DNA from: an uncultured Clostridia bacterium
GTDB lineage: Bacteria; Bacillota; Clostridia; TANB77; CAG-508
DNA length: 64,000 bases
Direction of reading: 5' to 3'
Assembly (NCBI GenBank): GCA_934168305.1
Contig: CAKPNF010000006.1
Coordinates: 17,300-81,299 of the forward strand
Of this stretch, positions 26,118 through 34,072 are shown piece by piece. How positions within the stretch are numbered: the first letter of the stretch is position 1; the number at the start of each line of letters is the position of its first letter. The notes below the pieces were generated by a model. That model saw only the letters and a list, made by a program, of their open reading frames with translations, was not told where the DNA came from and did no database searches. Position numbers and translations under genes: made by a program.

Positions 26118-26960
26118 TTATTTTAAATATATATTCGGATCTACCTGAACATTATCTTTTATGATTTCAAAATGAAGATGAGGTTCATCTACAATTTCAA
26201 ATGCAGCTGTATTTCCAACTGTTCCAAGTGATTGTCCTTTTTCTACTTTTTCACCTTCAACTACAAATTCAGATGTTAATAAATTTGAATATACTGTTTG
26301 AAATCCATTTGCATGTTCAATTATTATTGTTAAACCATATCTTGGATCATTTTTTATAGTTTTTACAGTTCCAGCTTCTGCTGATTTTACAACTGTTGTT
26401 TTTTCTGCTTTTATATCAATACCTGTATGAGTTGTCCATTCTTGTAATGTATCAGAATATATTAAATTATCAACTGCAAAATCTCTAACCACTTCACCTT
26501 CTACAGGTCTCTCAAATTTTAATTCTACAGTTGCTTCTTCAGTTTTATCCTTTTCCTCAATTTTACTATTTGTTTGACTTGTTGTATTATTTGATGTTAT
26601 TTTGTTTGTTGTTAAAACATCAGCATTTGTACTTACATTCGTCTTAGTATTATTTGAATTTGTTGTATTATTTGAAATAATATTTTTTTCTGTTAATTCT
26701 AGTTCAACTTCATTTACACTTTTTCCAATTTCTGTACTTGCACTTTCTGTATTTCCTAAAGAATTTGTATTATTTAATATATTTGCAATTTGTTCACCTG
26801 TTAGTGTTCCCTCTTTAACTTCATCATTTAAATTTTTGCTATATATTAAAAGACCAAAAACTATTACAGCAAGAATTGCAATTCCTATTCCTGAATATTT
26901 TATAATTTTTATATTTAATTCATCGTCTTGATTGTTTCTCTTTCTTACATCTCTTCTCAT
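26118..26960 (-). CDS. spoIIQ: SpoIIQ-like LytM (M23) endopeptidase
   Basis: SpoIIQ is the forespore membrane partner of SpoIIIAH and links forespore and mother cell during engulfment. 280 residues: basic cytosolic start, one membrane helix at about residues 29-47, an Asn/Thr/Ser-rich linker (about 80-155), then a LytM domain. The zinc motif HTGIDI (near residue 190) and HLHFEI near 265 are both intact, so peptidase activity is possible, as in clostridial SpoIIQ and unlike the degenerate Bacillus subtilis protein. It follows spoIID by 77 bases at the end of the sigF operon, which supports the sporulation call over a generic cell-wall hydrolase. Confidence 0.85.
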   Translation of the reverse strand: MRRDVRKRNNQDDELNIKIIKYSGIGIAILAVIVFGLLIYSKNLNDEVKEGTLTGEQIANILNNTNSLGNTESASTEIGKSVNEVELELTEKNIISNNTTNSNNTKTNVSTNADVLTTNKITSNNTTSQTNSKIEEKDKTEEATVELKFERPVEGEVVRDFAVDNLIYSDTLQEWTTHTGIDIKAEKTTVVKSAEAGTVKTIKNDPRYGLTIIIEHANGFQTVYSNLLTSEFVVEGEKVEKGQSLGTVGNTAAFEIVDEPHLHFEIIKDNVQVDPNIYLK

Positions 26961-27037
26961 AAAATCCTCCTTAAAAACTTATTTATATTACAATTATTTC
27001 CGGATTTTATAAAAATATACATTTTATAATAATTTTA

Positions 27038-28057
27038 TTATTGAATTTCATTGACAAATTTAATTTCTACTCCCGCGTAAAAATGTCTAATAATATCTTC
27101 TGCTGTACTTCCTTGTTTTGCCATACTATCAGCTCCAGTCTGGCTCATTCCTACACCATGTCCATATCCTTTTACTGAAAATTTTATATTATCACCATCT
27201 TTTGTTATTTCAAAATTTGTAGATTTTAACCCCAATAATGTTCTTGCTTCAACTCCTGATATTTCATGGTTTCCAAATTTTACTGTTTTTACTCTCGTAC
27301 TTTCAGTATATTCTAAAATCTTTATCTCATTTTCATTCGAAAAATCTATAGAAATATCACTATATTTTTGTTTTAATTTATTTATTAATTCTTCTTGTGT
27401 AAATGTAACTTCTGATGCATACTGATTATATGCATCTTCTCCTGATGTTTCTACACTTTGCAAATATGGATATCCTGTTCCACCCCATACATTTACCGGA
27501 ATTTCTGTAACTCCACCACTATTAGAGTGAAAGAATGCATTTATTGGCTGGTTATTATAGGTTATGATTTTTCCTTTTGTACTATTTATACAATCATTTA
27601 TTTTTTGCCAATTGTTCTCTCTTTTACTTTCTTCCCATCTTGCAAGTCTATCCTCTTTTGATATCCAAGCCTGACAACATGTAGAATCATCACATATATC
27701 AGCGTTCTCATGTTTTTTATTTAATATTTTATATATAGTATATGTTCTTGCAACAATTACCTGTGCTTTTAATGCTTCTATTTCAAAATCAGCAGGCATT
27801 TCAGCAGATACAACATTGCATAAGTAATCATCTATATTCACTTGTTCAGTATTTCCTGTTTTTTTATGTAATAATGTAATAGTTCCATATTTGCTATACT
27901 GGTAATTTTGTTCATTTTCCTTGTCTTGTTGCGATTGTTGATTTTCTATATTTGTATTTTCCTGTGATATAGTATTTACTGTTCTCCTAGTAAGTATTGC
28001 TGGTATAACAAAACATATTAAAATAAAAGATAATAAATAAATTAAGATTTTTTTCAA
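27038..28057 (-). CDS. spoIID: SpoIID lytic transglycosylase
   Basis: Cuts glycan strands at the engulfing septum as part of the DMP machine. 339 residues: an N-terminal membrane anchor (about residues 4-22), then the SpoIID domain with LCNVVSAEMPADFEIEALKAQVIVARTYTIY, the glutamate in SAEMP being catalytic in relatives, NAFFHSNSGGVTE, and GYGHGVGMSQTGADSMAKQG. It lies 12 bases after sigF, so the factor and its engulfment effectors are in one transcript. Identity is secure. Confidence 0.95.
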   Translation of the reverse strand: MKKILIYLLSFILICFVIPAILTRRTVNTISQENTNIENQQSQQDKENEQNYQYSKYGTITLLHKKTGNTEQVNIDDYLCNVVSAEMPADFEIEALKAQVIVARTYTIYKILNKKHENADICDDSTCCQAWISKEDRLARWEESKRENNWQKINDCINSTKGKIITYNNQPINAFFHSNSGGVTEIPVNVWGGTGYPYLQSVETSGEDAYNQYASEVTFTQEELINKLKQKYSDISIDFSNENEIKILEYTESTRVKTVKFGNHEISGVEARTLLGLKSTNFEITKDGDNIKFSVKGYGHGVGMSQTGADSMAKQGSTAEDIIRHFYAGVEIKFVNEIQ

Positions 28058-28069
28058 AGCTTCCTCCTT

Positions 28070-28802
28070 TTATGCTGAAGTCAATTTTGTTTTCATATTA
28101 TTTAAAATTTTTCGTTCTATTCTTGAGACCTGAACTTGACTTATTCCAAGTATTTTTGCTACTTCTGTTTGAGTTTTCTCTTTAAAAAATCTAAGTAATA
28201 TTATCTCTTTTTCTCTATCTTTTAATTCATTTATTAATTGATTTACAACCATTTTATTAGTAATAATTTCTTCTTCATTTTTTCCTGTTGATATCTTATC
28301 GAATATTGTTAATTGTTTTCCATCTTTATTTTCTGTTCCAGTTGTTCCATCTATTGATTCTACTGCATTTGTTGATTCCATTGCTATTATTGCATCTTCT
28401 TTTTCAATTTTTAATTCTTTACATATTTCTTCAATTGTAATCTCTTTTCCTGTTTTTATTAAATAGTGTTTTTTTAACTCATTTATTTTTACATTTAATT
28501 CTTTTATGCTCCTACTTACTTTAATTGGTCCATCATCTCTTATAAATCTTTTTATTTCTCCTAATATATATGGTACTGAATATGTTGATAGCTTAACTTC
28601 AAAATTTGTGTCAAATCTTTTTATTGATTTTATAAATCCCATACAACCTATTTGGTATAAATCTTCTACTTCGTATCCCCTATTCATAAATCTTTTTACA
28701 ATACTCCAAATAAGACCATTGTTGTCACGTATAAGTCTGTCCATTTCAAATTTGTCTCCGTTGTTGTGCTCTTTTTATCGAATTCATATCGTTTTCATAC
28801 AT
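28070..28802 (-). CDS. sigF: Sporulation sigma factor F, frame interrupted by a +1 shift at CGG
   Basis: Forespore-specific sigma factor. The main frame (28744-28070, 224 codons) carries region 2 (SIVKRFMNRGYEVEDLYQIGCMGFIKSIKRFD), GPIKVSRSIKELN and region 4 (LGISQVQVSRIERKIL), but its first Met falls inside the conserved start and has no proper ribosome site. Upstream, an ATG at 28802 with AGGGGT before it opens a frame MYENDMNSIKRAQQ that meets CGG as codon 15 (28760-28758) and stops 3 codons later. Dropping the C of CGG gives KRAQQGDKFEMDRLIRDN, the family consensus (AQ-x-GD), and a 243-residue protein. So this is either a programmed +1 frameshift, an indel or a sequence error. It stands 21 bases after spoIIAB. 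Confidence 0.9.
28758..28760 (-). other. CGG codon at the sigF +1 frameshift point
   Basis: In-frame CGG, codon 15 of the upstream sigF frame, preceded by CAA CAA. Skipping the C puts GGA (Gly) in the reading frame and restores the conserved sigma-F N-terminus. Confidence 0.8.
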
Positions 28803-28823
28803 ATGTACACTACCCCTATTTAA

Positions 28824-29300
28824 TTACTCTTCTGTTAAACTACTTAAACTCTCTTCTTCATGTTCTTCCAACTTTTTTATTGTTTTTATCAATGTTACTT
28901 TTGTTCCAAGTCCAACTATTGATTCAACTTTCATACTATCCATAAAGCTTTCCATTATTGTAAATCCCATACCTGACCTTTCTAGATTGGGCTTTGTTGT
29001 ATATAATGGTTCTTTTGCAATATCTACATTTTCTATTCCCTTTCCATTATCTGAAATTTGAATTATTATTTGATTTTCTTTTAATTTAGCATTTATTTTT
29101 ATTATTCCATGTCTATTTTCATATGCATGTATTATGCAGTTTGTAACTGCTTCTGATACTGCAGTTTTTATATCTGCTAATTCTTCAATTGTTGGGTCTA
29201 ATTGAGATGCAAAAGCCGCTACTGTTATTCTTGCAAATGCTTCATTACTTCCTTTACTTACAAATTCTAATTTCATTTCATTTTCAATTTGTTCATTCAT
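28824..29300 (-). CDS. spoIIAB: Anti-sigma F factor and serine kinase SpoIIAB
   Basis: Binds and holds sigma F inactive before septation and phosphorylates SpoIIAA. 158 residues with the GHKL ATPase motifs: N box ELADIKTAVSEAVTNCIIHAYEN, G1 ISDNGKGIENVD, and G2 ERSGMGFTIMESFMDSM. It lies 30 bases after spoIIAA and just before sigF. Slightly longer than Bacillus SpoIIAB, with an acidic tail EEHEEESLSSLTEE. Confidence 0.96.
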   Translation of the reverse strand: MNEQIENEMKLEFVSKGSNEAFARITVAAFASQLDPTIEELADIKTAVSEAVTNCIIHAYENRHGIIKINAKLKENQIIIQISDNGKGIENVDIAKEPLYTTKPNLERSGMGFTIMESFMDSMKVESIVGLGTKVTLIKTIKKLEEHEEESLSSLTEE

Positions 29301-29330
29301 AGTTTGTCCTCCTCATTATATTCAAACTTA

Positions 29331-29651
29331 TTAAATTTCAGTTACGGGTATTAATTTTAAAATCCCACTCATTTCAAATATCTTTTTTACATTTTGTGTT
29401 AAATTTGCTACTTCTAATTTTCCACCTAGCATATTGGTAAATTTATATCTTCCTATTATTAAACCTATTCCACTACTATCCATGAAAGTAACACTATCAA
29501 AATCAAATATAACTTTTCTAGGCATATGTCTTTCAATTTCATAATCTGCTTTCCTCCTTATCTTTTGTACATTGCAATCATCAATTTCATCAGTAATTTT
29601 AAAAACTAATAACTTGTCCTCTTCATAAAATTTTGATTCCATTTTATTCAT
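29331..29651 (-). CDS. spoIIAA: Anti-anti-sigma factor SpoIIAA
   Basis: STAS-domain antagonist that releases sigma F when dephosphorylated. 106 residues; the phosphorylated serine is in FMDSSGIGLIIGRYK (near residue 58), the exact family motif. First gene of the operon, with a GAAAGGGATG ribosome region, a sigma-A-like promoter at 29686-29714 and two Spo0A boxes further upstream. Confidence 0.96.
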   Translation of the reverse strand: MNKMESKFYEEDKLLVFKITDEIDDCNVQKIRRKADYEIERHMPRKVIFDFDSVTFMDSSGIGLIIGRYKFTNMLGGKLEVANLTQNVKKIFEMSGILKLIPVTEI

Positions 29652-29685
29652 CCCTTTCTCTTATGTATTTATTGTTGTCTTATGT

Positions 29686-29714
29686 ATTATAATTCTTTTT
29701 CCAGTTTTTTCCAA
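29686..29714 (-). promoter_or_regulatory. Promoter of the spoIIA operon
   Basis: On the minus strand TTGGAA (29714-29709), 17 bases, TATAAT (29691-29686), 35 bases before spoIIAA. Bacillus spoIIA uses sigma H; here the match is to sigma A. A partial sigma-H-like reading (ATTGGAAAA and AAAGAAT) has the wrong spacing. Confidence 0.65.
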
Positions 29715-29734
29715 TAGCAAAAAAGTAGAAGTTT

Positions 29735-29760
29735 TGTCGAATGCATAGAAGTTTTCGACA
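29735..29760. promoter_or_regulatory. Paired Spo0A boxes upstream of spoIIA
   Basis: TGTCGAA on the plus strand at 29735-29741 and on the minus strand at 29760-29754, an inverted pair about 20 and 40 bases upstream of the -35. TGTCGAA is the Spo0A box core, and spoIIA is a known Spo0A target. A 19-base block including the distal box recurs upstream of the operon starting at 63741. Confidence 0.75.
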
Positions 29761-29788
29761 AAAAAAGTAACTTCAATTTTGAAGTTAC
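29761..29788 (-). terminator. Terminator after ytfJ
   Basis: GTAACTTC pairs with GAAGTTAC around AATTTT and runs into seven T on the minus strand, separating ytfJ from spoIIA. Confidence 0.8.
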
Positions 29789-29807
29789 TTTTTTCCTTTT
29801 TTATTAT

Positions 29808-30320
29808 TTAATCGTCCTGTGTTGTATCATATCCAGAAGATTTTTTACTACTTTCATTCTCATTCCTTTTCTGCATTTCTTTTAAAACTCTTTCTGTTTC
29901 TTCTTTTTTATTATTCACAATTTTGTTCATCATATTATTAGTTCTTTCAATTAAATCTGGAACATAATCTAATAATTTATCAATACTTGAAGAGTGATTT
30001 ACTGGCATTAGCTTTACATTATTTGATTGTATTACCAAAAAAGCTACTGGATTTATTGTAACACCTGCGCCAGAACCACCTCCAAATGGTAATCTATATT
30101 GTATTTGTTCTTCCTTTTCTACTTTTTTATATTCATCAATTGTTTCTCCCTTGAATTCACTTCCTCCTGCTGCAAATCCAAATGATACCTTAGATATTGG
30201 TATTATAACTATATTATTAGATGTTTCTATAGGCTCACCTATTATAGTATTTACATCTATCATGTCTTGGATACTATTCATAGCCGTAGTCATAAGTCCT
30301 TCTATTGGATGTTCGCTCAT
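29808..30320 (-). CDS. ytfJ: Sporulation protein YtfJ (GerW family)
   Basis: YtfJ is a spore-associated protein of unclear biochemistry, required for normal germination in some species. 170 residues from the ATG at 30320 (AAAGGTG 6 bases upstream), starting MSEHPIEGLMTTAMNSIQDM, with IIPISKVSFGFAAGGSEF and LPFGGGSGAGVTINPVAFL, both strong YtfJ signatures. The tail is polar. Its 5' end overlaps the DUF2953 gene by 47 bases, indicating coupling. The scpA-DUF2953-ytfJ order is the usual one in Clostridia except for the absence of scpB. Confidence 0.94.
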   Translation of the reverse strand: MSEHPIEGLMTTAMNSIQDMIDVNTIIGEPIETSNNIVIIPISKVSFGFAAGGSEFKGETIDEYKKVEKEEQIQYRLPFGGGSGAGVTINPVAFLVIQSNNVKLMPVNHSSSIDKLLDYVPDLIERTNNMMNKIVNNKKEETERVLKEMQKRNENESSKKSSGYDTTQDD

Positions 30321-30900
30321 TTTTATCACCTTTCCTTTTTTTATTTACGATACATATTGTATTTATAATATGTATCATTTTGATTTGAATTATACCTGAA
30401 AATTCTACATTTATTAAATTTTTATCCATATAAACTGGTGCAACTAAAAATTTCTGTTTTTCATTATACTTTCGTATTTGTTTGTTTAAAAGCATTGCTA
30501 TGACTGTACTTATTACTGGTATTGTAAATGCGGTTAAAGAAGCATCTTCTGTTCCGATTAAAATTTTTAAATTAATTTCTTTTATTTCTGTTTGTATATT
30601 TTTTAGTGATGTTATAAGTTCTTTATCAATATTTGCTTTATTCTCTATTATCTTTGTTTTTTGCTGTTTAATTTTCTCTTTAATTTTTGGATTATCCCTT
30701 ATTTTTAGAATTTTCCTATTATTTAATTTCATGTTGAAGATTGGTATAATTCCAAATGTAAATATTTTTATTTTTATTTCATACTTGCTATTTAAATGCG
30801 GATTATCATCTGTTGAAAATTTTAGATTTTCTACTTCAAATTTGATTCTTATTGTTATTACCATTAATACTATTATGAACAATATAAAAAGAAAAAACAA
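30274..30900 (-). CDS. DUF2953 membrane protein (YtfI-like)
   Basis: 208 residues. An N-terminal hydrophobic helix (MFFLFILFIIVLMVITIRI), a central part with IKIFTFGIIPIFNMKLNNRK, and a C-terminal region with DASLTAFTIPVISTVIAML and VEFSGIIQIKMIHII typical of DUF2953. Its role is unknown, but it is nearly always next to ytfJ, with which it overlaps by 47 bases. The last dozen codons lie inside the ytfJ reading frame. Confidence 0.85.
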   Translation of the reverse strand: MFFLFILFIIVLMVITIRIKFEVENLKFSTDDNPHLNSKYEIKIKIFTFGIIPIFNMKLNNRKILKIRDNPKIKEKIKQQKTKIIENKANIDKELITSLKNIQTEIKEINLKILIGTEDASLTAFTIPVISTVIAMLLNKQIRKYNEKQKFLVAPVYMDKNLINVEFSGIIQIKMIHIINTICIVNKKRKGDKNERTSNRRTYDYGYE

Positions 30901-30957
30901 TATATCACCTTCTTTTTTAGTAATAATATTATTTTTTCCCTTTTTTTCCTGTTTAAA

Positions 30958-31713
30958 CTATCTTATTTGTTTTTTCTTTTCCTCTACTACAATATCTCCA
31001 AATAATTCTTCTTGGCTTGTTTCAACTTTGTTCCTTCTAGACATTTCTAAGAGCCCACTAAATGCTGTTACAACTTCCTGTTTTTCTTTTTTATTAATTG
31101 CAAATAATTTATTAAAAATAAATTTCTTTTGTTTAGCAAGAATCTTATACATTTCTCTTACTTTTTCAGAAACGGTATATTTATCAACTAAGGCAATCTT
31201 TTCAATATTTTTTGCATTTTGATTTATCTTAACGCTATTTCTTTCAACCAATAATCTATATACTTCTGGTATTTTTTCAGGATCATAATCTTTTTCTAGC
31301 TTTTGTTTTGGAAGTTTTATTTCTTCTTGTCCTTTATAATATCTGTTTGCATATATTTTATAGTTTTCTTTGAATACTTTACTTATTTCTTTAAATTTTT
31401 TGTATTCTATTATTCTTCTTATTAATTCTTCTTCAGTAATTTCTTCTTCTTCCTCTTCTTGTTTTGGTAATAGCTTTTTGGATTTTAAATATAATAATGT
31501 TGATGCCATAACAAGAAATTCACTTGCAATTTCTAAATTCATTTCTTCCATTGCATTTAGAAATTCTATATATTGTTCTGTTATATCACTTAAATTTACA
31601 TCATATATATTCATTTTATTTTTATCTATTAAATAACATAATAAATCTAGTGGTCCTTCAAAATTATCTATTTTTATTGAATATTTTTTTGTTTCTAGTG
31701 TTAGTATTGACAT
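30958..31713 (-). CDS. scpA: Segregation and condensation protein A (kleisin)
   Basis: Bridges the SMC heads in the chromosome condensin. 251 residues with the ScpA start YSIKIDNFEGPLDLLCYLIDKNKMNIYDV, SEFLVMASTLLYLKSKKLLP, and a C-terminal winged-helix region (VVTAFSGLLEMSRRNKVETSQEELFGDI). The usual partner gene scpB is not found after it; the next gene is DUF2953. It follows recX by 13 bases. Confidence 0.95.
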   Translation of the reverse strand: MSILTLETKKYSIKIDNFEGPLDLLCYLIDKNKMNIYDVNLSDITEQYIEFLNAMEEMNLEIASEFLVMASTLLYLKSKKLLPKQEEEEEEITEEELIRRIIEYKKFKEISKVFKENYKIYANRYYKGQEEIKLPKQKLEKDYDPEKIPEVYRLLVERNSVKINQNAKNIEKIALVDKYTVSEKVREMYKILAKQKKFIFNKLFAINKKEKQEVVTAFSGLLEMSRRNKVETSQEELFGDIVVEEKKKQIR

Positions 31714-31726
31714 TGTTTTCTCCTTA

Positions 31727-32170
31727 TTATTCTTCTAAAGCTTTTTTTATATTTTCTAATTTATATCCTTTTTTTAACAAATATTGTTTTATTTCATCCT
31801 GTTCCATTGATGCTGATTTCTTATACATTATATTTGAAATCGATTTTATTTCATATTCTTCTAATTCATCTTTATTATCATAAATATAATCTTCTACATC
31901 ATTTTTATTTAATCCCTTTGATAAGAGTTTATATTTTAGTTCCTTTATTGATAGATTTTTTAATGCAATAAAGTTATTTACTGTCTTTCTTATATATTCA
32001 TTGTCATCTATATATTTAGCCTGTTTCAAATATTCTATTATATCTTCTAGTAAATTTTCATCCATTGTTGAAGAAAATTTTGTTCTTACTTCATTTTCGC
32101 TTCTTTTTTTGTATAGTATATATTTTAATACTTTTGTTTTTTCTTTATCAAATTCTTCTATTGTATACAT
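31727..32170 (-). CDS. recX: RecX-family regulator of RecA
   Basis: RecX proteins bind RecA filaments and limit their activity. 147 residues made of three-helix repeats: LKYILYKKRSENEVRTKF, EDIIEYLKQAKYIDDNEYIRKTVNNF, and LSIKELKYKLLSKGLNKNDVEDYI. recA lies 0.7 kb upstream on the same strand, separated by the coiled-coil gene, which supports the call. Shorter than many RecX proteins. Confidence 0.88.
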   Translation of the reverse strand: MYTIEEFDKEKTKVLKYILYKKRSENEVRTKFSSTMDENLLEDIIEYLKQAKYIDDNEYIRKTVNNFIALKNLSIKELKYKLLSKGLNKNDVEDYIYDNKDELEEYEIKSISNIMYKKSASMEQDEIKQYLLKKGYKLENIKKALEE

Positions 32171-32223
32171 TTATTACTTCCTATCTTTTATATAATTTAT
32201 CTATGCTTATATTAATAATATTT

Positions 32224-32688
32224 TTATCTAGCAAATTTTAGTTTCATTTTTGTGTCTGATATTTCATAATCAAATTTTTTATGTTCGACTTCGTTTTTTT
32301 CTATATACTTATCTAACTTCTTATTTATTTCTTTTGTATTTTGAGTTTGAACAGATAAAATTTGTGCCATATTAGAGTTTGATAAAATATCTAATTTATC
32401 ATTTAACTCTTTGAATCCGTCATTCATTTTTTCATTAATTTCTTTAAATCCTGTATTCATTCTTTTTTCTACTTTGTCAAATCTTTGGTCCATTTTATCC
32501 ATTCTTTGGTCCATTTTATCCATTCTTTGGTCAATTTTATTCATTCTTTGGTCCATTTTATCAAGTCTTTGATCTATTTTATCAAATCTTTGATCTATTT
32601 TTTCAAACCTCTGATCTATCTTATCAAATCTATAATCTATTTTATTAAATTTTTCTTCTAATATTTCCAAAAGTTCTTTATTTTCCAT
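32224..32688 (-). CDS. Coiled-coil protein with seven-residue repeats
   Basis: 154 residues. After MENKELLEILEEKFNKIDY there are about nine tandem heptads of the form DK-M/I-DQR-M/F (residues about 19-80), encoded by a 21-base DNA repeat, then ITGFKEINEKMNDGF-like longer heptads and a polar tail. It should form a long parallel coiled coil; no membrane segment or enzyme motif. Function unknown. It sits between recA and recX, each on the same strand, with its own GGAGGT ribosome site. Tandem DNA repeats make copy number likely to vary between strains. Confidence 0.8.
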   Translation of the reverse strand: MENKELLEILEEKFNKIDYRFDKIDQRFEKIDQRFDKIDQRLDKMDQRMNKIDQRMDKMDQRMDKMDQRFDKVEKRMNTGFKEINEKMNDGFKELNDKLDILSNSNMAQILSVQTQNTKEINKKLDKYIEKNEVEHKKFDYEISDTKMKLKFAR

Positions 32689-32826
32689 ATTATTATTTAC
32701 CTCCTTTAGAATAATTTTAGAATCATTTATATTTTCATAATTTATTTAAACCTTATTGAACAAAATTTACGATGATACAAATTTTTCTTGAAAAAATATT
32801 ATTTAGAAAAAACATTTATCTATATA

Positions 32827-32877
32827 AAAAGCATAGATAAATTATGCCTTTATTCTAACATAATTTTCTATGCTTTT
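32827..32877 (-). terminator. Terminator after recA
   Basis: A long stem (AAAAGCATAG-type arms at 32827-32846 and 32859-32877) with the minus-strand 3' side ending in CTTTTTATA, 30 bases past the recA stop. Confidence 0.7.
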
Positions 32878-32907
32878 CAAGCAATTTTTTATGATTCCTC
32901 AAAAATA

Positions 32908-33969
32908 TTATTCTTCGTCTTCAAATTCACCATCTTCATCAATTTCTGGTAATTCTTCTCCTAAACTTTCTTCAAATGCTTTGGCAAAATTTGCTCTTAC
33001 TTTTTTCTCAATATCTTCCAATATTTCTGGATTATCTTGTAAATATCTTTTTACGTTTTCTCTACCTTGTCCTATTCTATCACCATTATAGCTAAACCAC
33101 GAACCACTTTTTTCAACAATGTCCATATTAACAGCCATATCCAAGATGTTTCCTGCTTTGGAAATTCCTTCTCCATATACTATGTCAAATTCTGCTTCTC
33201 TAAATGGTGGCGCAACTTTGTTTTTAATAACTTTAACTCTTACTCTATTTCCTTTTACTTCTCCATCTTGTTTAATATTTTCAATTTTTCTAATATCTAA
33301 TCTTACTGAAGCATAAAATTTTAATGCTCTACCTCCTGTTGTTGTTTCTGGATTTCCAAACATTACTCCTATTTTTTCTCTTAATTGGTTTATAAAAATT
33401 AATACTGTTTTTGTTTTGTTAATTGCTCCTGCTAATTTTCTTAATGCTTGTGACATTAATCTAGCTTGAAGTCCCATATGAGAATCTCCCATATCTCCAT
33501 CAATTTCAGCTTTTGGAACTAATGCAGCTACAGAGTCTACTACTATTACATCTAATGCTCCACTTCTTATTAAACTTTCTGTTATTTCAAGAGCTTGTTC
33601 TCCTGTATCTGGTTGAGATACTATTAAATTGTCTATATCTACTCCTAATTTCTTTGCATATACTGGGTCTAAAGCATGTTCAGCATCTATAAAAGCTGCT
33701 TCTCCTCCCATTTTTTGTGCTTCTGCAACAACATGTAACGCAAGTGTTGTTTTACCAGATGATTCTGGTCCAAATACTTCTATAATTCTTCCTCTAGGAA
33801 CACCACCTATACCTAAAGCCATATCTAAGCTTAATGCTCCTGTTGGTATTGCTTCAATTTCCATTGCTTTGAATTCTCCAAGTTTCATTACTGAACCTTT
33901 TCCAAATTGTTTTTCTATTTGACTCATTGCAGCCTCTAACGCTTTTTTCTTTTCTGTATTTTCTGCCAT
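32908..33969 (-). CDS. recA: Recombinase RecA
   Basis: ATP-dependent strand-exchange protein and co-protease for LexA. 353 residues, normal length, starting after a GGAGGAA site. Walker A GPESSGKTTL near residue 68, VIVVDSVAALVPKAEIDGD (Walker B region), and NQLREKIGVMFGNPETTTGGRALKFYAS are all intact, with an acidic C-terminus EIDEDGEFEDEE. Single-gene transcript with promoter, a LexA-like site and a terminator. Confidence 0.98.
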   Translation of the reverse strand: MAENTEKKKALEAAMSQIEKQFGKGSVMKLGEFKAMEIEAIPTGALSLDMALGIGGVPRGRIIEVFGPESSGKTTLALHVVAEAQKMGGEAAFIDAEHALDPVYAKKLGVDIDNLIVSQPDTGEQALEITESLIRSGALDVIVVDSVAALVPKAEIDGDMGDSHMGLQARLMSQALRKLAGAINKTKTVLIFINQLREKIGVMFGNPETTTGGRALKFYASVRLDIRKIENIKQDGEVKGNRVRVKVIKNKVAPPFREAEFDIVYGEGISKAGNILDMAVNMDIVEKSGSWFSYNGDRIGQGRENVKRYLQDNPEILEDIEKKVRANFAKAFEESLGEELPEIDEDGEFEDEE

Positions 33970-34002
33970 TGTTTTTTCCTCCTTAAATCATTTCAAATAA
34001 TT

Positions 34003-34053
34003 GAACTTTTGTTTGATGATTAATTTATATCACTAAACGTTTGTTTTTGTCAA
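34003..34053 (-). promoter_or_regulatory. recA promoter with LexA-like site
   Basis: On the minus strand TTGACA (34053-34048), 18 bases, TATAAA (34029-34024). Downstream, CAAACAAAAGTTC (34015-34003) resembles the Gram-positive SOS box CGAACNNNNGTTCG with one central-half mismatch. SOS control is expected for recA; this operator is a moderate match. Confidence 0.6.
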
Positions 34054-34072
34054 TACTTTTTTTAAAAAAATT

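Noticed and set aside
28070..28744. sigF as an ordinary gene starting at ATG 28744
   Set aside because: That start removes conserved N-terminal residues (AQ-x-GD) visible in another frame, and has only GGAG at 11 bases; the upstream ATG at 28802 is better supported.
29686..29714. A sigma-H promoter for spoIIA, as in Bacillus
   Set aside because: Sequences like both sigma-H boxes exist but their spacing is about 8 bases rather than 11-12; the sigma-A match has exact 17-base spacing.
32460..32640. Regular 21-base repeats that at first look like a CRISPR array
   Set aside because: The units are contiguous without spacers, in frame, and encode the DKxDQRx heptads of a coiled-coil protein.
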